From Pirellulaceae bacterium (lineage in GTDB: Bacteria; Planctomycetota; Planctomycetia; Pirellulales; Pirellulaceae), in assembly GCA_020852965.1 (NCBI GenBank), contig JADYZV010000194.1, positions 1 through 64,000 on the forward strand: a stretch of DNA of 64,000 nucleotides, given 5' to 3'. Positions 35,409 through 45,541 of this stretch are shown here, one piece after another. Made by a program: the position numbers and the translations under genes. Position 1 is the first letter of the stretch; each line of letters starts with the position of its first letter. The notes beneath the pieces are model-generated. The model saw only the letters and a list, made by a program, of their open reading frames with translations, was not told the DNA's origin and made no database searches.

Positions 35409-35667
35409 ATGCTGTCGCTTCGACTGCTTATCATTTTGGCGAAAAGCGGCTGAGGCGACAACGGGGGTACGGGGCTTTATGCGATTTTGATCGAGAGTTT
35501 TCAATAAGTCGAGGCAGTCAAGCCTTAAGCCTGAGCTGGCGTGACTGTGGTATGGCTGGTTCGGCTGCACTTGCATTCGGAGTCTACATGGGTTAGCCGG
35601 CCAGAGAATGGTTTAAATCGGCTGATCGCTTACAATCGTTTAATCGTTTCCTTTCGGCCGTCTCATT
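35409..35667. other. Region upstream of the tRNA gene, nothing recognised
   Basis: 259 bases that must contain the tRNA promoter (minus strand). No convincing boxes or genes are visible. Confidence 0.35.
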
Positions 35668-37299
35668 CTAACAGGCCCGATCGGAAAGGATGGCCCGAGC
35701 GGCGTTGCGTCCGCAAGCGCCAATGACTCCGCCACCGGGATGGGATGCTGCACCGCATAAGTAAAGTCCAGCTACCGGCGTGCGGTGGTCGGCCCAACCG
35801 GGGATGGGACGCATGCTAAAAAGCTGGTTGAAGTTCATGGCTCCCTGAAAAATATTGCCGCCGGTCAAGCCATAGATGCGCTCCAAATCGATGGGACTGA
35901 GTACTTGACGATGCTCGATGGCACCGCGCATGTTCGGTGCGAACTCGACGAGCAAGTCGACGCAGCGATCGGCAAAGCTCTCCTTGATGTCGTCCCAGCG
36001 TTTGCCACTGGCCAATTGGTAGGGCGTGTACTGTACAAACATGTTCATCACGTGCTTGCCCTCGGGGGCTAACGTCCGATCAAGACTGCTGGGCAACGTA
36101 ATTTCCAAAATGGGCTGCGTACTGGGACGCCCGTATTTTGCGTCGTCGTAGGCCCGTTCCAGCCAATCGATGCTGTCACAGATGTGAATCGTGCCGTGAT
36201 GATGTGGGGCAATGCTACTGCCTGGAATGGCGCGGAAGTCGGGGAGCTCAGAGAGGGCCAAATTGATCTTCATCGTCGCACTCGAATAATCAATGTGGCC
36301 TACCGCCCGCAAAAATTCGGGTGGAAGTGCTTCGGGCGAAAGAAAACGATTAAAGGTTAAGTTCGCGTCGACCGTCGATGCGATCACTTTAGCTGAATAT
36401 GTGGTTCCAGCAGTGTCGGTGACCGCTACGGCGCGACCGTCCACGGTTTCGATACGAGCCACTTCGCACTCGCGCACCAGTTGCACTCCGAGCTGTTCGC
36501 AGACCGACCATACCGATTGGGCAAACTGTCCCATGCCGCCTTCTACGTATCCCCACACGCCGCGTGCACCTCCGGCGGTCCCCATCACGTGATGCAATAG
36601 CACATAAGCGGTCCCAGGAGCAGAAATCGAAGCAAATGCACCGATGACGGCATCGGTGGCGAGAGTTGCGCGTAGCACGTCGGATTCAAACCAACGTTCA
36701 AGGATGGGACGCGCGGCTCCGGTCAGCAGCTCCAGCGCTTCGGGTATCCGCTCGCCAAGCTTGGACATACTTCGATAAAGTTGCCAGCCGGTGCGCGCAT
36801 CGCCAATTCGCTTGCCCAGCTTTTGCTTGCGCCAACTGCCGGGCAATGGGAGCAGATCGGGGGCAGCCTGCGATAGCAGCGGCTCGAGCTGGTCGGCGAC
36901 CGCTTCCAGCAGGGCTTCGTATTTGGGAAAAGCCTCGGCGTCCCGCTGACTGAACTTGGCGATCTGCTGTTGGTTGAACGCCAGGTCTGGCCCCAATAGC
37001 AAATGCCGACCATCGCGAGTGGGAGTAAATGAAGAAGGATTGCGAGGCAGAATCTTCAAGCCGTTTTGTTTCAGTTGCAGATCTTGGATGATCTCCGGCA
37101 ACACCAGGCTCAACACATAGGATGCAGTCGAGATCTTATAGCCAGGCCAAAGTTCCTCGGTCACGCTACAACCACCAATGACCGACCGTCGTTCGAGCAA
37201 GCAGACCTTCTTGCCAGCTCGTGCCAAATATGCGGCTGCTATCAAGCCGTTGTGACCGGCACCGATAATCACGCAATCAAAATTCTGGGCTGCATTCAT
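35668..37299 (-). CDS. FAD-dependent oxidoreductase, PYROXD2/phytoene-desaturase-like
   Basis: Flavoprotein of 543 residues. N-terminal dinucleotide-binding motif VIIGAGHNGLIAAAYLARAG, then LERRSVIGGCSVTEELWPGY; the C-terminal FAD motif GLYLCGAASHPGGGVIGACG. Middle parts (MGTAGGARGVWGYVEGGMGQ, IDYSSATMKINLALS, GGNIFQGAMNFNQLFSMRP) fit the PYROXD2 branch of the carotenoid-desaturase-like amine-oxidase superfamily. The substrate in bacteria is not established. ATG at 37299 (MNAAQNFD) is favoured over the GTG four codons upstream. No neighbours in operon arrangement. Confidence 0.88.
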   Translation of the reverse strand: MNAAQNFDCVIIGAGHNGLIAAAYLARAGKKVCLLERRSVIGGCSVTEELWPGYKISTASYVLSLVLPEIIQDLQLKQNGLKILPRNPSSFTPTRDGRHLLLGPDLAFNQQQIAKFSQRDAEAFPKYEALLEAVADQLEPLLSQAAPDLLPLPGSWRKQKLGKRIGDARTGWQLYRSMSKLGERIPEALELLTGAARPILERWFESDVLRATLATDAVIGAFASISAPGTAYVLLHHVMGTAGGARGVWGYVEGGMGQFAQSVWSVCEQLGVQLVRECEVARIETVDGRAVAVTDTAGTTYSAKVIASTVDANLTFNRFLSPEALPPEFLRAVGHIDYSSATMKINLALSELPDFRAIPGSSIAPHHHGTIHICDSIDWLERAYDDAKYGRPSTQPILEITLPSSLDRTLAPEGKHVMNMFVQYTPYQLASGKRWDDIKESFADRCVDLLVEFAPNMRGAIEHRQVLSPIDLERIYGLTGGNIFQGAMNFNQLFSMRPIPGWADHRTPVAGLYLCGAASHPGGGVIGACGRNAARAILSDRAC

Positions 37300-37311
37300 C
37301 GCGACTGTCAC

Positions 37312-37824
37312 ACTCTACGGAAAAAAATTCGTAAAAATTTGCTGGCGCCCATTATGATCGACTTTCCCCTTGCGTGCGACTTGATGGAATCTATGGAATG
37401 CGCCCATTTTGCTTGCCTGCGACAGAGCACTTGTCTGGTCACGCTGCTAGCAATAGTAATTTTCGAAAGGAGTCGTGTCTTTCAAACCGCACTAGTTGCT
37501 ACGACCGGCATGTGGCGATGGGAGTCTGCGGTTTAGGCCGATTACTCGGGACAAAAAATGCCCTTCATTTTTTGACCATTGGCTACTTGCGACCTATAGT
37601 TCCACGGGTCAACTTCGTGCATGGATGGTAGCACGTGTGGTGGGCTAGCTAAGGTAGGCGAAAGCGACTTGCAGCTAGTTGACCAGTTCGTGTTGTAAAG
37701 TGGTTGCCCACTTGCAACTCATTGCCTTGCAGGACACTTGCCACGAAAGCAGTCGTGGTCGTCCGAGGGAGGCGAGTTTGCTTTTCCATGTTGCCATGAA
37801 GTCGACTCCTCGGAAGAGAGCTGA
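37312..37824. promoter_or_regulatory. Divergent promoter region
   Basis: About 510 bases between the divergent oxidoreductase and protease genes. An A/T-rich piece (AAAAAAATTCGTAAAAATTT at 37319-37338) close to the oxidoreductase start may be part of its promoter. Open frames in it lack ribosome sites and family patterns. Confidence 0.3.
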
Positions 37825-39513
37825 ATGAATTCCATTGCCCGTGTTTCGCTGGTTTGTCTGCTATGTTTGGCGTGCACTACGCCGCAGAGCGCTTATGCTC
37901 AACGCCTAAGCGCTTCCGCTGCAGCGGCTTCCGATCCAATCAGTTTGCTAAAAACCGGATTCGAATTGGAAAAGTCGCGGGACTGGGGTAACGCGGTTCA
38001 CCACTATGAAATGGCGCTGCGTGCCTTTCCGGAAAATGGGGACATCAAACGCCGACTGCTTATAACCCGCCTTCACAACGATGTTATTCGCCGCAGCACC
38101 GACGCGGCGATCGATGACATGATTGGTCATGTGTCGGCCAGCGAAGCGCTCGATTTATACTCCGAGGTACTTGCGCGGCTGGAAATGAGTTACGTCGAGG
38201 CGGTACCGCTGACGGAAGTGATCCGTAGTGGCACCGCTTACTTCGAGGTCGCCCTGACCGAATCGAGTTTCGTCAGTCGATACTTGCATGGACAGGCTCC
38301 CGCCGCAATCGAGAACTTTCGAACATCGATTCACCGGGTTACGCTGGCTGACCGAGTCGACAATCGCTTCGAAGCGCGTTCGGTCGTCGCCAAGGCTGCC
38401 GAAGAAGCTCAGCGGAAACTCAACATCGAGCCGACGGCAACCGTCATGCAATTTGTATTTGGTGCCATTTGTCTGCTCGATCCCTACTCGTCGTTTCTCT
38501 CATCGGGAGAATTGAACGAAGTCGAATCGCAGATCGAAGGCAATTTCGTTGGCTTGGGCATCGCGTTGCAGCCTCATGAAGCTCCACTTCGCATACTCAA
38601 TGTCATCGCAGGTGGCCCGGCCCTGGAAGCAGGTTTGGAGTCGGGTGATTTGATCGTCGAGATCGGTTCGGTCGACTGTGTTGACGTGGGGGCCGAGCGT
38701 GCGGCCGACCTTTTGCGTGGCCCCGAGCAGAGCCAAGTCCGATTGCTGATCCAAAAAACCGATGGTAGCCAAGTCGAGCGTGTGGTGGTGCGTCGCCGCG
38801 TCGAGGTCCCGAGCATCGAAGGGGTTAAACTACTCGAGCCAAACACCGGTGTGGCCTACTTGAAAATCAATAGCTTCCAAAAAACCACCGCCCCGGAGCT
38901 CGACGAAGCCCTGTGGAGCTTGCACGGCCAAGGGATGCAGAGTTTGATTATCGATGTTCGCGGCAATCCGGGAGGGTGGCTCGATGCGGCCATCGCCGTT
39001 GCCGATCGCTTCCTGGCAGAAGGTGGTATCGTCAGCACGCGAGGTAAAAACGGTATTGAAAACCAGAATTACTCGGCCACTCGTAGCGGAACGTGGCAAG
39101 TCCCCTTGGTACTGCTGATCGATGATCAAAGCGCCAGTGCCAGCGAGATTTTAGCGGGTGCGATTCGCGACAACAATCGCGGCGTGCTCGTTGGCGAAAC
39201 AACCTACGGCAAAGGGAGCGTTCAGGGCTTGTTCCACACCAAGTCGCTCGCCAGCGGAATTCGTTTAACCGTTTCCAAATTCTATTCACCAAGTGGAAAA
39301 GCCATCGCTGAAAAGGGTGTACAACCCAATGTGGCAGTAGCGGACGATCCGGAATTGAACATGCACTTCGTTGCCAAGCAAGCCCCAGGCGGAGCGGCCC
39401 CAGGCGGAGCGGCCCCAGGCGGAGCGGAACCAAACGACAAGGCGCTTCAAGTAGCAATCGAACAAGCTCGCCGTTCACTGATGACTGCGCAAACGATAGC
39501 GGCTCACAAGTAA
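37825..39513 (+). CDS. S41-family C-terminal processing peptidase with PDZ domain
   Basis: Exported serine protease of the CtpA/Tsp type, 562 residues, acting in the periplasm on C-terminal ends of proteins. Signal peptide MNSIARVSLVCLLCLACTTP...AYAQ. A TPR-like N-terminal part (DWGNAVHHYEMALRAFPENG) is followed by a PDZ domain at about 230-310 (GLGIALQPHEAP, GGPALEAGLESGDLIVEIGS) and the S41 core (VAYLKINSFQKTTAPELDEA, VRGNPGGWLDAAIAVADRFL). Catalytic Ser in DDQSASASEI near 437 and Lys in TYGKGSVQG near 461. Near the end a five-residue unit, APGGA, is repeated three times (39389-39428). Its stop faces the opposite aldo/keto reductase stop with 12 bases between. Confidence 0.93.
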   Translation: MNSIARVSLVCLLCLACTTPQSAYAQRLSASAAAASDPISLLKTGFELEKSRDWGNAVHHYEMALRAFPENGDIKRRLLITRLHNDVIRRSTDAAIDDMIGHVSASEALDLYSEVLARLEMSYVEAVPLTEVIRSGTAYFEVALTESSFVSRYLHGQAPAAIENFRTSIHRVTLADRVDNRFEARSVVAKAAEEAQRKLNIEPTATVMQFVFGAICLLDPYSSFLSSGELNEVESQIEGNFVGLGIALQPHEAPLRILNVIAGGPALEAGLESGDLIVEIGSVDCVDVGAERAADLLRGPEQSQVRLLIQKTDGSQVERVVVRRRVEVPSIEGVKLLEPNTGVAYLKINSFQKTTAPELDEALWSLHGQGMQSLIIDVRGNPGGWLDAAIAVADRFLAEGGIVSTRGKNGIENQNYSATRSGTWQVPLVLLIDDQSASASEILAGAIRDNNRGVLVGETTYGKGSVQGLFHTKSLASGIRLTVSKFYSPSGKAIAEKGVQPNVAVADDPELNMHFVAKQAPGGAAPGGAAPGGAEPNDKALQVAIEQARRSLMTAQTIAAHK

Positions 39514-39525
39514 ACCGCGTTTACT

Positions 39526-40563
39526 TCAAAGACGGCGCAAGCCGTCTTCGCGCAAGGGACAGGGAATGTCCACGTCCACTTCATCAATCCGCTCTAATGT
39601 TTCTGGATCGAGTATTAGGTCAACAGCTTCGAGCGACTGATCGAGCTGAGCGACCGAAGTGGCACCGATGATCGTAGAAGCGACGAAGTCGTGTTGGCGG
39701 CTCCAAGCGACTGCCAATGCCACCAGCGATACACCGATATCTTCGGCTATTCTCGCAAAGCGTCGCGTAGCCTCTAAGCTCCGATCGTTGACGAAGCGCT
39801 GGGCCATACTCTTTTGCCGCGCTCCGCCGTTTCGCAGATAGTCGGTGAAGCGAGCCCCCTCAGGGAGTTTGTCGTTGTACTTGCCAGTCAATACGCCTCC
39901 GCCCAACGGCGAGTAGGGTAACAAACTGATTTGCTCTCGTCGGCAGACCTGCGCCAGTTCGCTTTCGCAGCGCCGGTTGATCAAGCTAAAATTGTTTTGC
40001 ACGCTGTCATAGCGCGCCGTATTGTGTCGCTCGGCGGCCCATAGGCTTTTCATCAGTCCCCAGCTCGTCTCATTGCTGGCACCAATGGCGCGTACTTTCC
40101 CTTGATCGATCAGCTTTCCGAGCGCTGCGAGCGTATCCTCATAGCGCATATGGTGATCGGGCCAGTGGGTCTGGTAGAGATCGATATAATCGGTTTGCAA
40201 GCGAAGCAAACTCGCTTCGACCGCTGCGACGATTTGCCGGGCATCCAGAGCGGTACGTCCACCACGCACGGGCGGCGAAAACCAACCATGCCCCGGGCCG
40301 GTAATTTTCGTTGCAATGATCAGTTGCTCGCGCGGTTTGGCCTTGAGCCATCGCCCGAGGATCTCTTCCGTGCGCCCAAATGTTTCGGCTTGAGGTGGTA
40401 CGGGGTACATCTCAGCCGCATCATAAAAGTCTATTCCAACGGAGTAGGCGCGGTCTAGAATATCGTGGCTCGTGCGCTCGTTGCACTGGCTACCAAAGGT
40501 CATCGTCCCCATGCAGATGTCCGTCACCGCAATTCCGCTGGCTCCCAACCGTCTCCGCTGCAT
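39526..40563 (-). CDS. Aldo/keto reductase
   Basis: NADPH-dependent reductase with TIM-barrel fold, 345 residues, cytoplasmic. Catalytic tetrad visible: Asp48 and Tyr53 (DFYDAAEMY), Lys86 (ATKITG), His133 (QTHWPD). Cofactor-binding parts include [25 protein letters not shown] and [17 protein letters not shown]. The length and the insert after [14 protein letters not shown] resemble the Tas-type group. The aldehyde or ketone substrate is unknown. ATG at 40563 is the only sensible start ([13 protein letters not shown]). Confidence 0.92.
   Translation of the reverse strand: MQRRRLGASGIAVTDICMGTMTFGSQCNERTSHDILDRAYSVGIDFYDAAEMYPVPPQAETFGRTEEILGRWLKAKPREQLIIATKITGPGHGWFSPPVRGGRTALDARQIVAAVEASLLRLQTDYIDLYQTHWPDHHMRYEDTLAALGKLIDQGKVRAIGASNETSWGLMKSLWAAERHNTARYDSVQNNFSLINRRCESELAQVCRREQISLLPYSPLGGGVLTGKYNDKLPEGARFTDYLRNGGARQKSMAQRFVNDRSLEATRRFARIAEDIGVSLVALAVAWSRQHDFVASTIIGATSVAQLDQSLEAVDLILDPETLERIDEVDVDIPCPLREDGLRRL
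39529..39548. terminator. Hairpin between convergent genes
   Basis: AAGACGGC, GNRA-type loop GCAA, GCCGTCTT: a perfect 8-bp stem. It lies inside the last codons of the aldo/keto reductase and just after the protease stop; GTAAAC-CGC-GTTTAC at 39510-39524 is a smaller one beside it. No long T-run follows on the plus strand. Confidence 0.5.
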
Positions 40564-40917
40564 CGACTCAAGTCCTAATGATATATGCTAAATTGGAATC
40601 GCCTCGTCGTATTGACAGCGATGGTGAATGACGGGAATAGTTTACTCGCATTGGACCGCATTGTGGACATACCTATTCTGAGATTTACGTATTGCCCAAT
40701 CCAGCCACTCGAATCGTTGGCGGTCTGATGCGCATCCAGCGAACGCCCGCAATCGACTTGCGCCAACGCGATCATGAGCCGGCGTCCAATTTACCAGTGC
40801 CTGGCTGGACCGCTGGCAGCACTGAACGAATCTATGGGGTCGATTGGGAATACAGTCAAGTCCCGCTGCCCCAGTATCGCCAGAGGGTAGAGTCCTGCGA
40901 TTTGACGCTGGCAACTA
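40564..40917. other. Intergenic, nothing recognised
   Basis: 354 bases downstream of the cytochrome gene and upstream of the reductase gene, both on the minus strand. Open frames here have no family pattern and no ribosome site. Confidence 0.4.
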
Positions 40918-42846
40918 CTACAGTGTCTTTAGGTAGGCGATCAGTTGATCGAGTTGCGAATCGCTGAGTTCCGCACCACCGCCGACCTCGCTGGGAGTGT
41001 GCCATTTCGTCAGCACATCGCGGAGCGATTTGGCGCGTCCGTCATGCAGCAAGCGAGCCTTCTGGTAAACGCCCACTAAGCTCGGTGTATTGTAACCTTC
41101 GTACTTGTCCGACTCAGAGCCGAGTCCGACGTCATGAATCTGACCATCGGTGGCCAGCGGCCCTGAGTGGCAGTTGGCGCAGCCCACTGCGTCGGAATGA
41201 AACAGCTCAGAGCCCTGCGCGACCAACTGAGCAAAAGAACTCATGTTGGCATCGGTACGATCGTTCGGGGCCGCATACCCATCATCGCTGCGAGCATCGA
41301 GTGCTTGGAGAAATGGATTGGGAGTCGATCGTAGCGACGCCAGGTAGGCTCGAACGGCGGCCACATCATCGGCAGAGGCTTGGCTGCCTTGCATGGTTGA
41401 CACGAAGGAGTTCTGAATCGATTCATCCAAGTCTTGTTGCCAACCATGCCATGTCCAGGGACCCGTATCCGCGACTCCCGTGAGAGGCAAGACGGCTTTT
41501 ACCGTCAACTCACTACCGTCATTCCAAGTGTCCATGGCTTTGGCATTGGAGCCTCCGTCAAGGTGGCACGAGCGGCAACTGTACCACTGATGCAAACTGC
41601 GTGTGGCGTCGTGAAAGATTTCCATCCCGAGATGCACGATGTGTTCGGACGAGTCGGTAGATGGCCGGCCAAGTGAGATGACAGCCGTCACTCGCCGGCT
41701 CTCCAAGTCGACTCGTTGCAGTGCATCCAACGTATGATTCACGATCCACAGTGTTCGATTGTCGCGGGCTGATTCGATTCCCAGTGGACGCCCGCCCAGT
41801 TCGATGCGTGTGAACGCCCTCCGATTGCGCAACAAACTCTCGTCGATCAAATCACCGGGACCGCCTGTGCCAACAAACGGCATTTGCTCTATGCTGTAGA
41901 CCAACAATTCGTGCGTCCCAGCGGAGGTCACCGCCATCGTCGATTGATCCGGCGTGACAGCCAGGCCGTGCGGGTCGGCCACCGCCATGCCGGGCACATC
42001 CAACGAAATAGCTTCGCGAGTTGCGGGACCGTCTAGGCGCACGCGAGCTATACGGCTGGCCAATACCCAACCGCGGCGAATGTTGCCTGGGTCGATGGGA
42101 TTGCTACGATAGATCATCCATGGAAAGTAGACGTACTGACCGTTGGCGGAGCAACGCATGTGCCCCATATTGATGCTGCCACTGAGCGGTTCGTCATAGG
42201 CGAGTTCGCCTGACGGCAGGTCGAACACCGCTAGCGTACTTTCACCACTCAGACCGACGGCCAGCTTGGTTCCGTCTGGAGAGACAGCCAGGTAGCGAGG
42301 CCACTTCCCGACACTCCAGCGACGCAGCAGGCGGTTGTCGGATAAGTCGATCTTGGCCACTTCGCCGGAGGCCATCAGTCCGACATAGGCGCGGTCAGGT
42401 TGCTGCTTGAGCTTGGGTGCCACGGCCACACCGAGAGGTTCGTAACCCGTCGTGATGTCTACCACACTTTGCAAGTCCACCGGTCGACCGTCGTGATATT
42501 CGACGCGAAACCTCCGCAACAGGCCCGCATTGCGACAACTGACCAACAGCTCGTTGCCGGGCAGCCTCGCACAGGCTGCCGGACGTCCAGCACACGGAAC
42601 TTCCACCACGATCCGCTGAGCGGCTAAGTCGACGAGCGAGAGCGTGTCGGATAATTCATTGAGCGTTACTGCCCAAGATTCGTCATCCGCCAGAACCAAA
42701 TCAACAGGCCCGCGATAGGTTGCACGCTCCATCAAACCAGCGGACATCGGTTCACTGCCGAAACTGACCATGGCTGCCGACAACATCCAGGCCAGTGCCG
42801 CGATGGCGCAGCGAGGTGCGAGTATTCGAGTTCGATTGGTGCTCAT
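40918..42846 (-). CDS. Exported YncE-like propeller fused to a two-haem cytochrome c (peroxidase-like)
   Basis: Periplasmic electron-transfer protein of 642 residues. Signal segment CAIAALAWMLSAAMVSFGSE near the start. Residues about 40-380 form a seven-bladed YncE/cell-surface-type propeller (VDLVLADDESWAVTLNELSD, GKWPRYLAVSPDGTKLAVGL, GLAVTPDQSTMAVTSAGTHE). The rest holds two c-type haem sites, CRSCH near 424 and CANCH near 554, with QKARLLHDGRAKSLRDVL typical of the cytochrome c peroxidase/MauG group. Substrate unknown. ATG at 42846 is chosen over the one at 42891 because GGAG precedes it and the signal peptide follows directly. Confidence 0.88.
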   Translation of the reverse strand: MSTNRTRILAPRCAIAALAWMLSAAMVSFGSEPMSAGLMERATYRGPVDLVLADDESWAVTLNELSDTLSLVDLAAQRIVVEVPCAGRPAACARLPGNELLVSCRNAGLLRRFRVEYHDGRPVDLQSVVDITTGYEPLGVAVAPKLKQQPDRAYVGLMASGEVAKIDLSDNRLLRRWSVGKWPRYLAVSPDGTKLAVGLSGESTLAVFDLPSGELAYDEPLSGSINMGHMRCSANGQYVYFPWMIYRSNPIDPGNIRRGWVLASRIARVRLDGPATREAISLDVPGMAVADPHGLAVTPDQSTMAVTSAGTHELLVYSIEQMPFVGTGGPGDLIDESLLRNRRAFTRIELGGRPLGIESARDNRTLWIVNHTLDALQRVDLESRRVTAVISLGRPSTDSSEHIVHLGMEIFHDATRSLHQWYSCRSCHLDGGSNAKAMDTWNDGSELTVKAVLPLTGVADTGPWTWHGWQQDLDESIQNSFVSTMQGSQASADDVAAVRAYLASLRSTPNPFLQALDARSDDGYAAPNDRTDANMSSFAQLVAQGSELFHSDAVGCANCHSGPLATDGQIHDVGLGSESDKYEGYNTPSLVGVYQKARLLHDGRAKSLRDVLTKWHTPSEVGGGAELSDSQLDQLIAYLKTL

Positions 42847-42928
42847 CCGTAGCTCCGAATGGTTGCAACTTGTGGGAAGTAAGCGGGACATCTGTAGTGA
42901 TGAATGCTATATGCTAAACGATATTGGG

Positions 42929-42951
42929 GTAATGGACGAGGTTACGAGTTC
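42929..42951 (+). repeat. Single arm of the GTAGTGGACGAGG repeat family
   Basis: GTAATGGACGAGGTTACGAG matches the arm of the inverted repeat at 11019 with one change, in the gap between divergent genes. Confidence 0.6.
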
Positions 42952-43160
42952 CCTTGATTCCACGCGTGCCAGTGGCGCCTCATTTCGTCCACGAGGGGCA
43001 GATCCAAATCGTCTTGTAGGCAGTCCGAACGACCATCAAAGCCAACATTTCACGAACTACTCTATATCGAGCTAGCTTTAATCTTACTTGACATGTGGCT
43101 CGGCTCCGAATTAACGTAGATAGGACCGTGGTCCATTTCTTGTTCACCAGGAGAGTTACC

Positions 43161-43697
43161 ATGACTTCAGATGAAGCCGGTTCAACACTCGATCGATTCT
43201 TCGTTGGCTTGACGGAATTTGTCTTCCATTCGCAATTGGGCGTGGTTGACACGGAAGTAGTCGACTACGTGAGTCATTTGCTGGTCCGATTCACCCGTCT
43301 AGACGGCTTGCAGAAAATCCGCCGCATCGACGGTCGTCCCGTGACGGAAGTGGTGGCGCTGGTGTCGGAGGCTGAGCAGCGCATCGGCACCGCCCGTCGC
43401 GAGGTCCATCGGCACATCGGCGACTTCACTCTATTTTGGTCGGGTGTCTATCCCGAAGCACTGCGCGAGATGCAGTCGTCGGATAAGTGCGACCAGTTTC
43501 TCAACTACTGCGCCCAAGGTAAGCGAGCGTACAAGATAGCCAGCTCGATCGAAAGTGATGAGCCTACCGCAACGGCAGAATTGTTGCAGCGTATGAGCGA
43601 TCAGTTTGAGATGTGCGCCTATGGACTGCGCGAGATCCGTCGCGAATGGGAACGCCGCGATGAAGACGGCACAAGCCCCTCACCGCTATTGATGTAA
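43161..43697 (+). CDS. Conserved hypothetical protein
   Basis: 178 residues, mostly helical, no signal peptide or membrane segment. Begins MTSDEAGSTLDRFFVGLTEF and contains YVSHLLVRFTRLDGLQKIRR, GDFTLFWSGVYPEAL, SDKCDQFLNYCAQGKRAYKI. I recognise no named domain; the clean layout suggests a lineage-specific protein. ATG at 43161 follows AGGAGAG and so is preferred to an upstream in-frame start. A hairpin repeat pair starts at its stop codon. Confidence 0.7.
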   Translation: MTSDEAGSTLDRFFVGLTEFVFHSQLGVVDTEVVDYVSHLLVRFTRLDGLQKIRRIDGRPVTEVVALVSEAEQRIGTARREVHRHIGDFTLFWSGVYPEALREMQSSDKCDQFLNYCAQGKRAYKIASSIESDEPTATAELLQRMSDQFEMCAYGLREIRREWERRDEDGTSPSPLLM

Positions 43698-43800
43698 ATG
43701 TGGCCCGACGCTCCGCGTCGGTGGTTTGCGCAATCCGGAAACTTTCTCGCGAAGCGCAACCCCACTCAATCTGACCCGACGCTCCGCGTCGGTGGTTTGC
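43698..43800 (+). repeat. Two copies of the TGTGGCCCGACGCTCCG hairpin repeat
   Basis: Copies at 43698-43729 and 43772-43800, each with CCGACGC-TCC-GCGTCGG followed by TGGTTTGC. The first starts right after the stop of the preceding gene. Other copies: 54616-54645, 58244-58268, 58288-58312. Confidence 0.8.
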
Positions 43801-43924
43801 CTATTCCAGCACTCCACTCCCTTTTCGGCGCGCGGCCAATTTTCGATAGACCACAGTTCCACAGCTACATCCAGCTTGTCCCTGTCGCTTGTCTGAACCG
43901 TGTACAGGCGTTAAATTGGTGTGC

Positions 43925-44659
43925 ATGTTGCACATCACCATCTGGAATGAATTCCTACATGAACGCACGAACCCAGCGGTGCAAGCCATCTATCCCGACG
44001 GTATTCATATCGCGCTTCGCGATGCGCTCGCAACCAACCTAGGGGATGCCGCGCAGTTGACTTGTGCTACGCTGCAAGAGCCCGAACATGGTCTAACTAG
44101 CGAGCGATTGGCAAGTACGGATGTGTTGCTCTGGTGGGGGCACGCCGAGCACGAGAGGGTTGCCGACGAGGTCGTCGAGCGAGTGCAACGTCGAGTGCTC
44201 GAAGGCATGGGACTCATTGTGCTGCATTCTGGGCACGGATCCAAGATTTTTCGGCGGTTGATGGGAACCAGTTGCATGTTGCGTTGGCGCGAGGCCGCTG
44301 AGCGCGAACGGTTGTGGATAACATTGCCAGGGCATCCCATCTTGCGCGGTATCGAAGGGGACTTCATCGAATTGCCCTCGACGGAAATGTACGGCGAACA
44401 CTTTGATATTCCGCCTCCTGACGAATTGCTGCTCATCAGTTGGTTTGAAGGCGGCGAGGTGTTTCGCAGTGGTTGTACTTTCCAGCGTGGCCAAGGAAAG
44501 ATATTTTACTTTCGTCCCGGACACGAGACCTATCCGATCTACTATCATCCGCAGGTGCAGCGGATCATCAGCAATGCAGTTTTGTGGGCGAAGCCCGAGT
44601 TGGGTAATTTCCATTTCGACGCACGGCATGTCCCCGATCCACTTTCACCTATTGCATAG
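43925..44659 (+). CDS. ThuA-like domain protein
   Basis: 244 residues with the class I glutamine-amidotransferase-like fold of the ThuA family (trehalose utilisation, PF06283). Seen: [127 protein letters not shown]. ThuA proteins are linked to sugar (keto-sugar) metabolism; the reaction is not settled. ATG at 43925 begins the first beta strand. The following gene, 42 bases on, is a sucrose-phosphatase-like HAD enzyme, so a sugar role is plausible. Confidence 0.85.
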   Translation: MLHITIWNEFLHERTNPAVQAIYPDGIHIALRDALATNLGDAAQLTCATLQEPEHGLTSERLASTDVLLWWGHAEHERVADEVVERVQRRVLEGMGLIVLHSGHGSKIFRRLMGTSCMLRWREAAERERLWITLPGHPILRGIEGDFIELPSTEMYGEHFDIPPPDELLLISWFEGGEVFRSGCTFQRGQGKIFYFRPGHETYPIYYHPQVQRIISNAVLWAKPELGNFHFDARHVPDPLSPIA

Positions 44660-44701
44660 CCGTTCACCCTATCCCTCTGAATTTGTTAACTGAAGTTAAT
44701 C

Positions 44702-45541
44702 GTGATTCCACAAGTACTCGCCACCGACCTCGACGGTACTCTCATTCCACTGGACGGCAATGCGCAGAATGTGCACGACTTGCAACAGATTGGCGAACAC
44801 CTATCGCAGAGTGGAATGCAAATGCTGTATGTGACTGGGCGTCATTTGAGTTCGATCCTAGGTGTGATGACTGGGAAAAGCCTTCCGCAACCCGATTGGA
44901 TCATCGGCGACGTGGGCACGTCGATCTATCGTCGGGAGAGTTCAAGAGAGACGAGTCATTCCGGTCTGTCTGCTACATGCGCGGATACTGTCAGCAGCTA
45001 TACTTTGGACGGCAATTATGTCGAGCATTTGCGGGAATTGGTCGGCAATTTCAGCGTTGCGCGTTTGGCTGATTGCTTGAAGCCGATCGGCGAACTGCGT
45101 CTGCAGGAGTCAGAGAAACAGACGCCTTTCAAGCTTAGCTACTACATCGATCACGCGGGCCGTTCTGCTGCGACGCAACAGATCGAGCGGCGATTGTCGG
45201 AGACGCAAGCTCCCTACACGGTCGTATCCAGTCGCGATCCATTTAATGGTGACGGACTGATCGACCTTTTGCCACGACAGGTCACTAAGGCTTACGCAAT
45301 CGCCTGGTGGGCCGCGCAACAAGCCATTGATTGCCAAGCCATTCTATATGCAGGGGACTCTGGCAACGACTCGGCGGTTTTCGCCGCCGGCTACCGTTCG
45401 ATTATCGTCTCCAACGCGGCCCCCGAGGTCTTGCAGGCCGCACAGGCCGCACATGCACGGTCGGGCTGGACCGACCGCCTTTTCGCCGCCCCGGCTCCAG
45501 CCACTAGCGGCGTCCTGGCCGGTTTAAAACATTACTGCTAG
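44702..45541 (+). CDS. HAD-family hydrolase, sucrose-phosphate-phosphatase-like
   Basis: Phosphatase of 279 residues. Motif I TDLDGTLIPLDG with the nucleophile Asp and the acid Asp, motif II YVTGRH, Lys in LPRQVTKAYAI, motif IV YAGDSGNDSAVF, then RSIIVSNAAPEVL. The cap and PFNGDGLIDLLP fit the S6PP/sucrose-phosphate phosphatase group, which releases phosphate from sugar phosphates such as sucrose-6-phosphate or glucosylglycerol phosphate. Start is GTG at 44702, directly before IPQVLATDLDG; no ATG is available. Probably co-transcribed with the ThuA-like gene. Confidence 0.88.
   Translation: MIPQVLATDLDGTLIPLDGNAQNVHDLQQIGEHLSQSGMQMLYVTGRHLSSILGVMTGKSLPQPDWIIGDVGTSIYRRESSRETSHSGLSATCADTVSSYTLDGNYVEHLRELVGNFSVARLADCLKPIGELRLQESEKQTPFKLSYYIDHAGRSAATQQIERRLSETQAPYTVVSSRDPFNGDGLIDLLPRQVTKAYAIAWWAAQQAIDCQAILYAGDSGNDSAVFAAGYRSIIVSNAAPEVLQAAQAAHARSGWTDRLFAAPAPATSGVLAGLKHYC

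Noticed and set aside
39389-39428. Three 15-bp repeats as a CRISPR-like or regulatory array
   Set aside because: They are in frame within the protease gene and encode APGGA units; there are no spacers. No CRISPR array was seen in the window.
42847-42891. ATG at 42891 as start of the propeller-cytochrome
   Set aside because: It would place 15 polar residues before the signal peptide, and the ATG at 42846 has a GGAG site.
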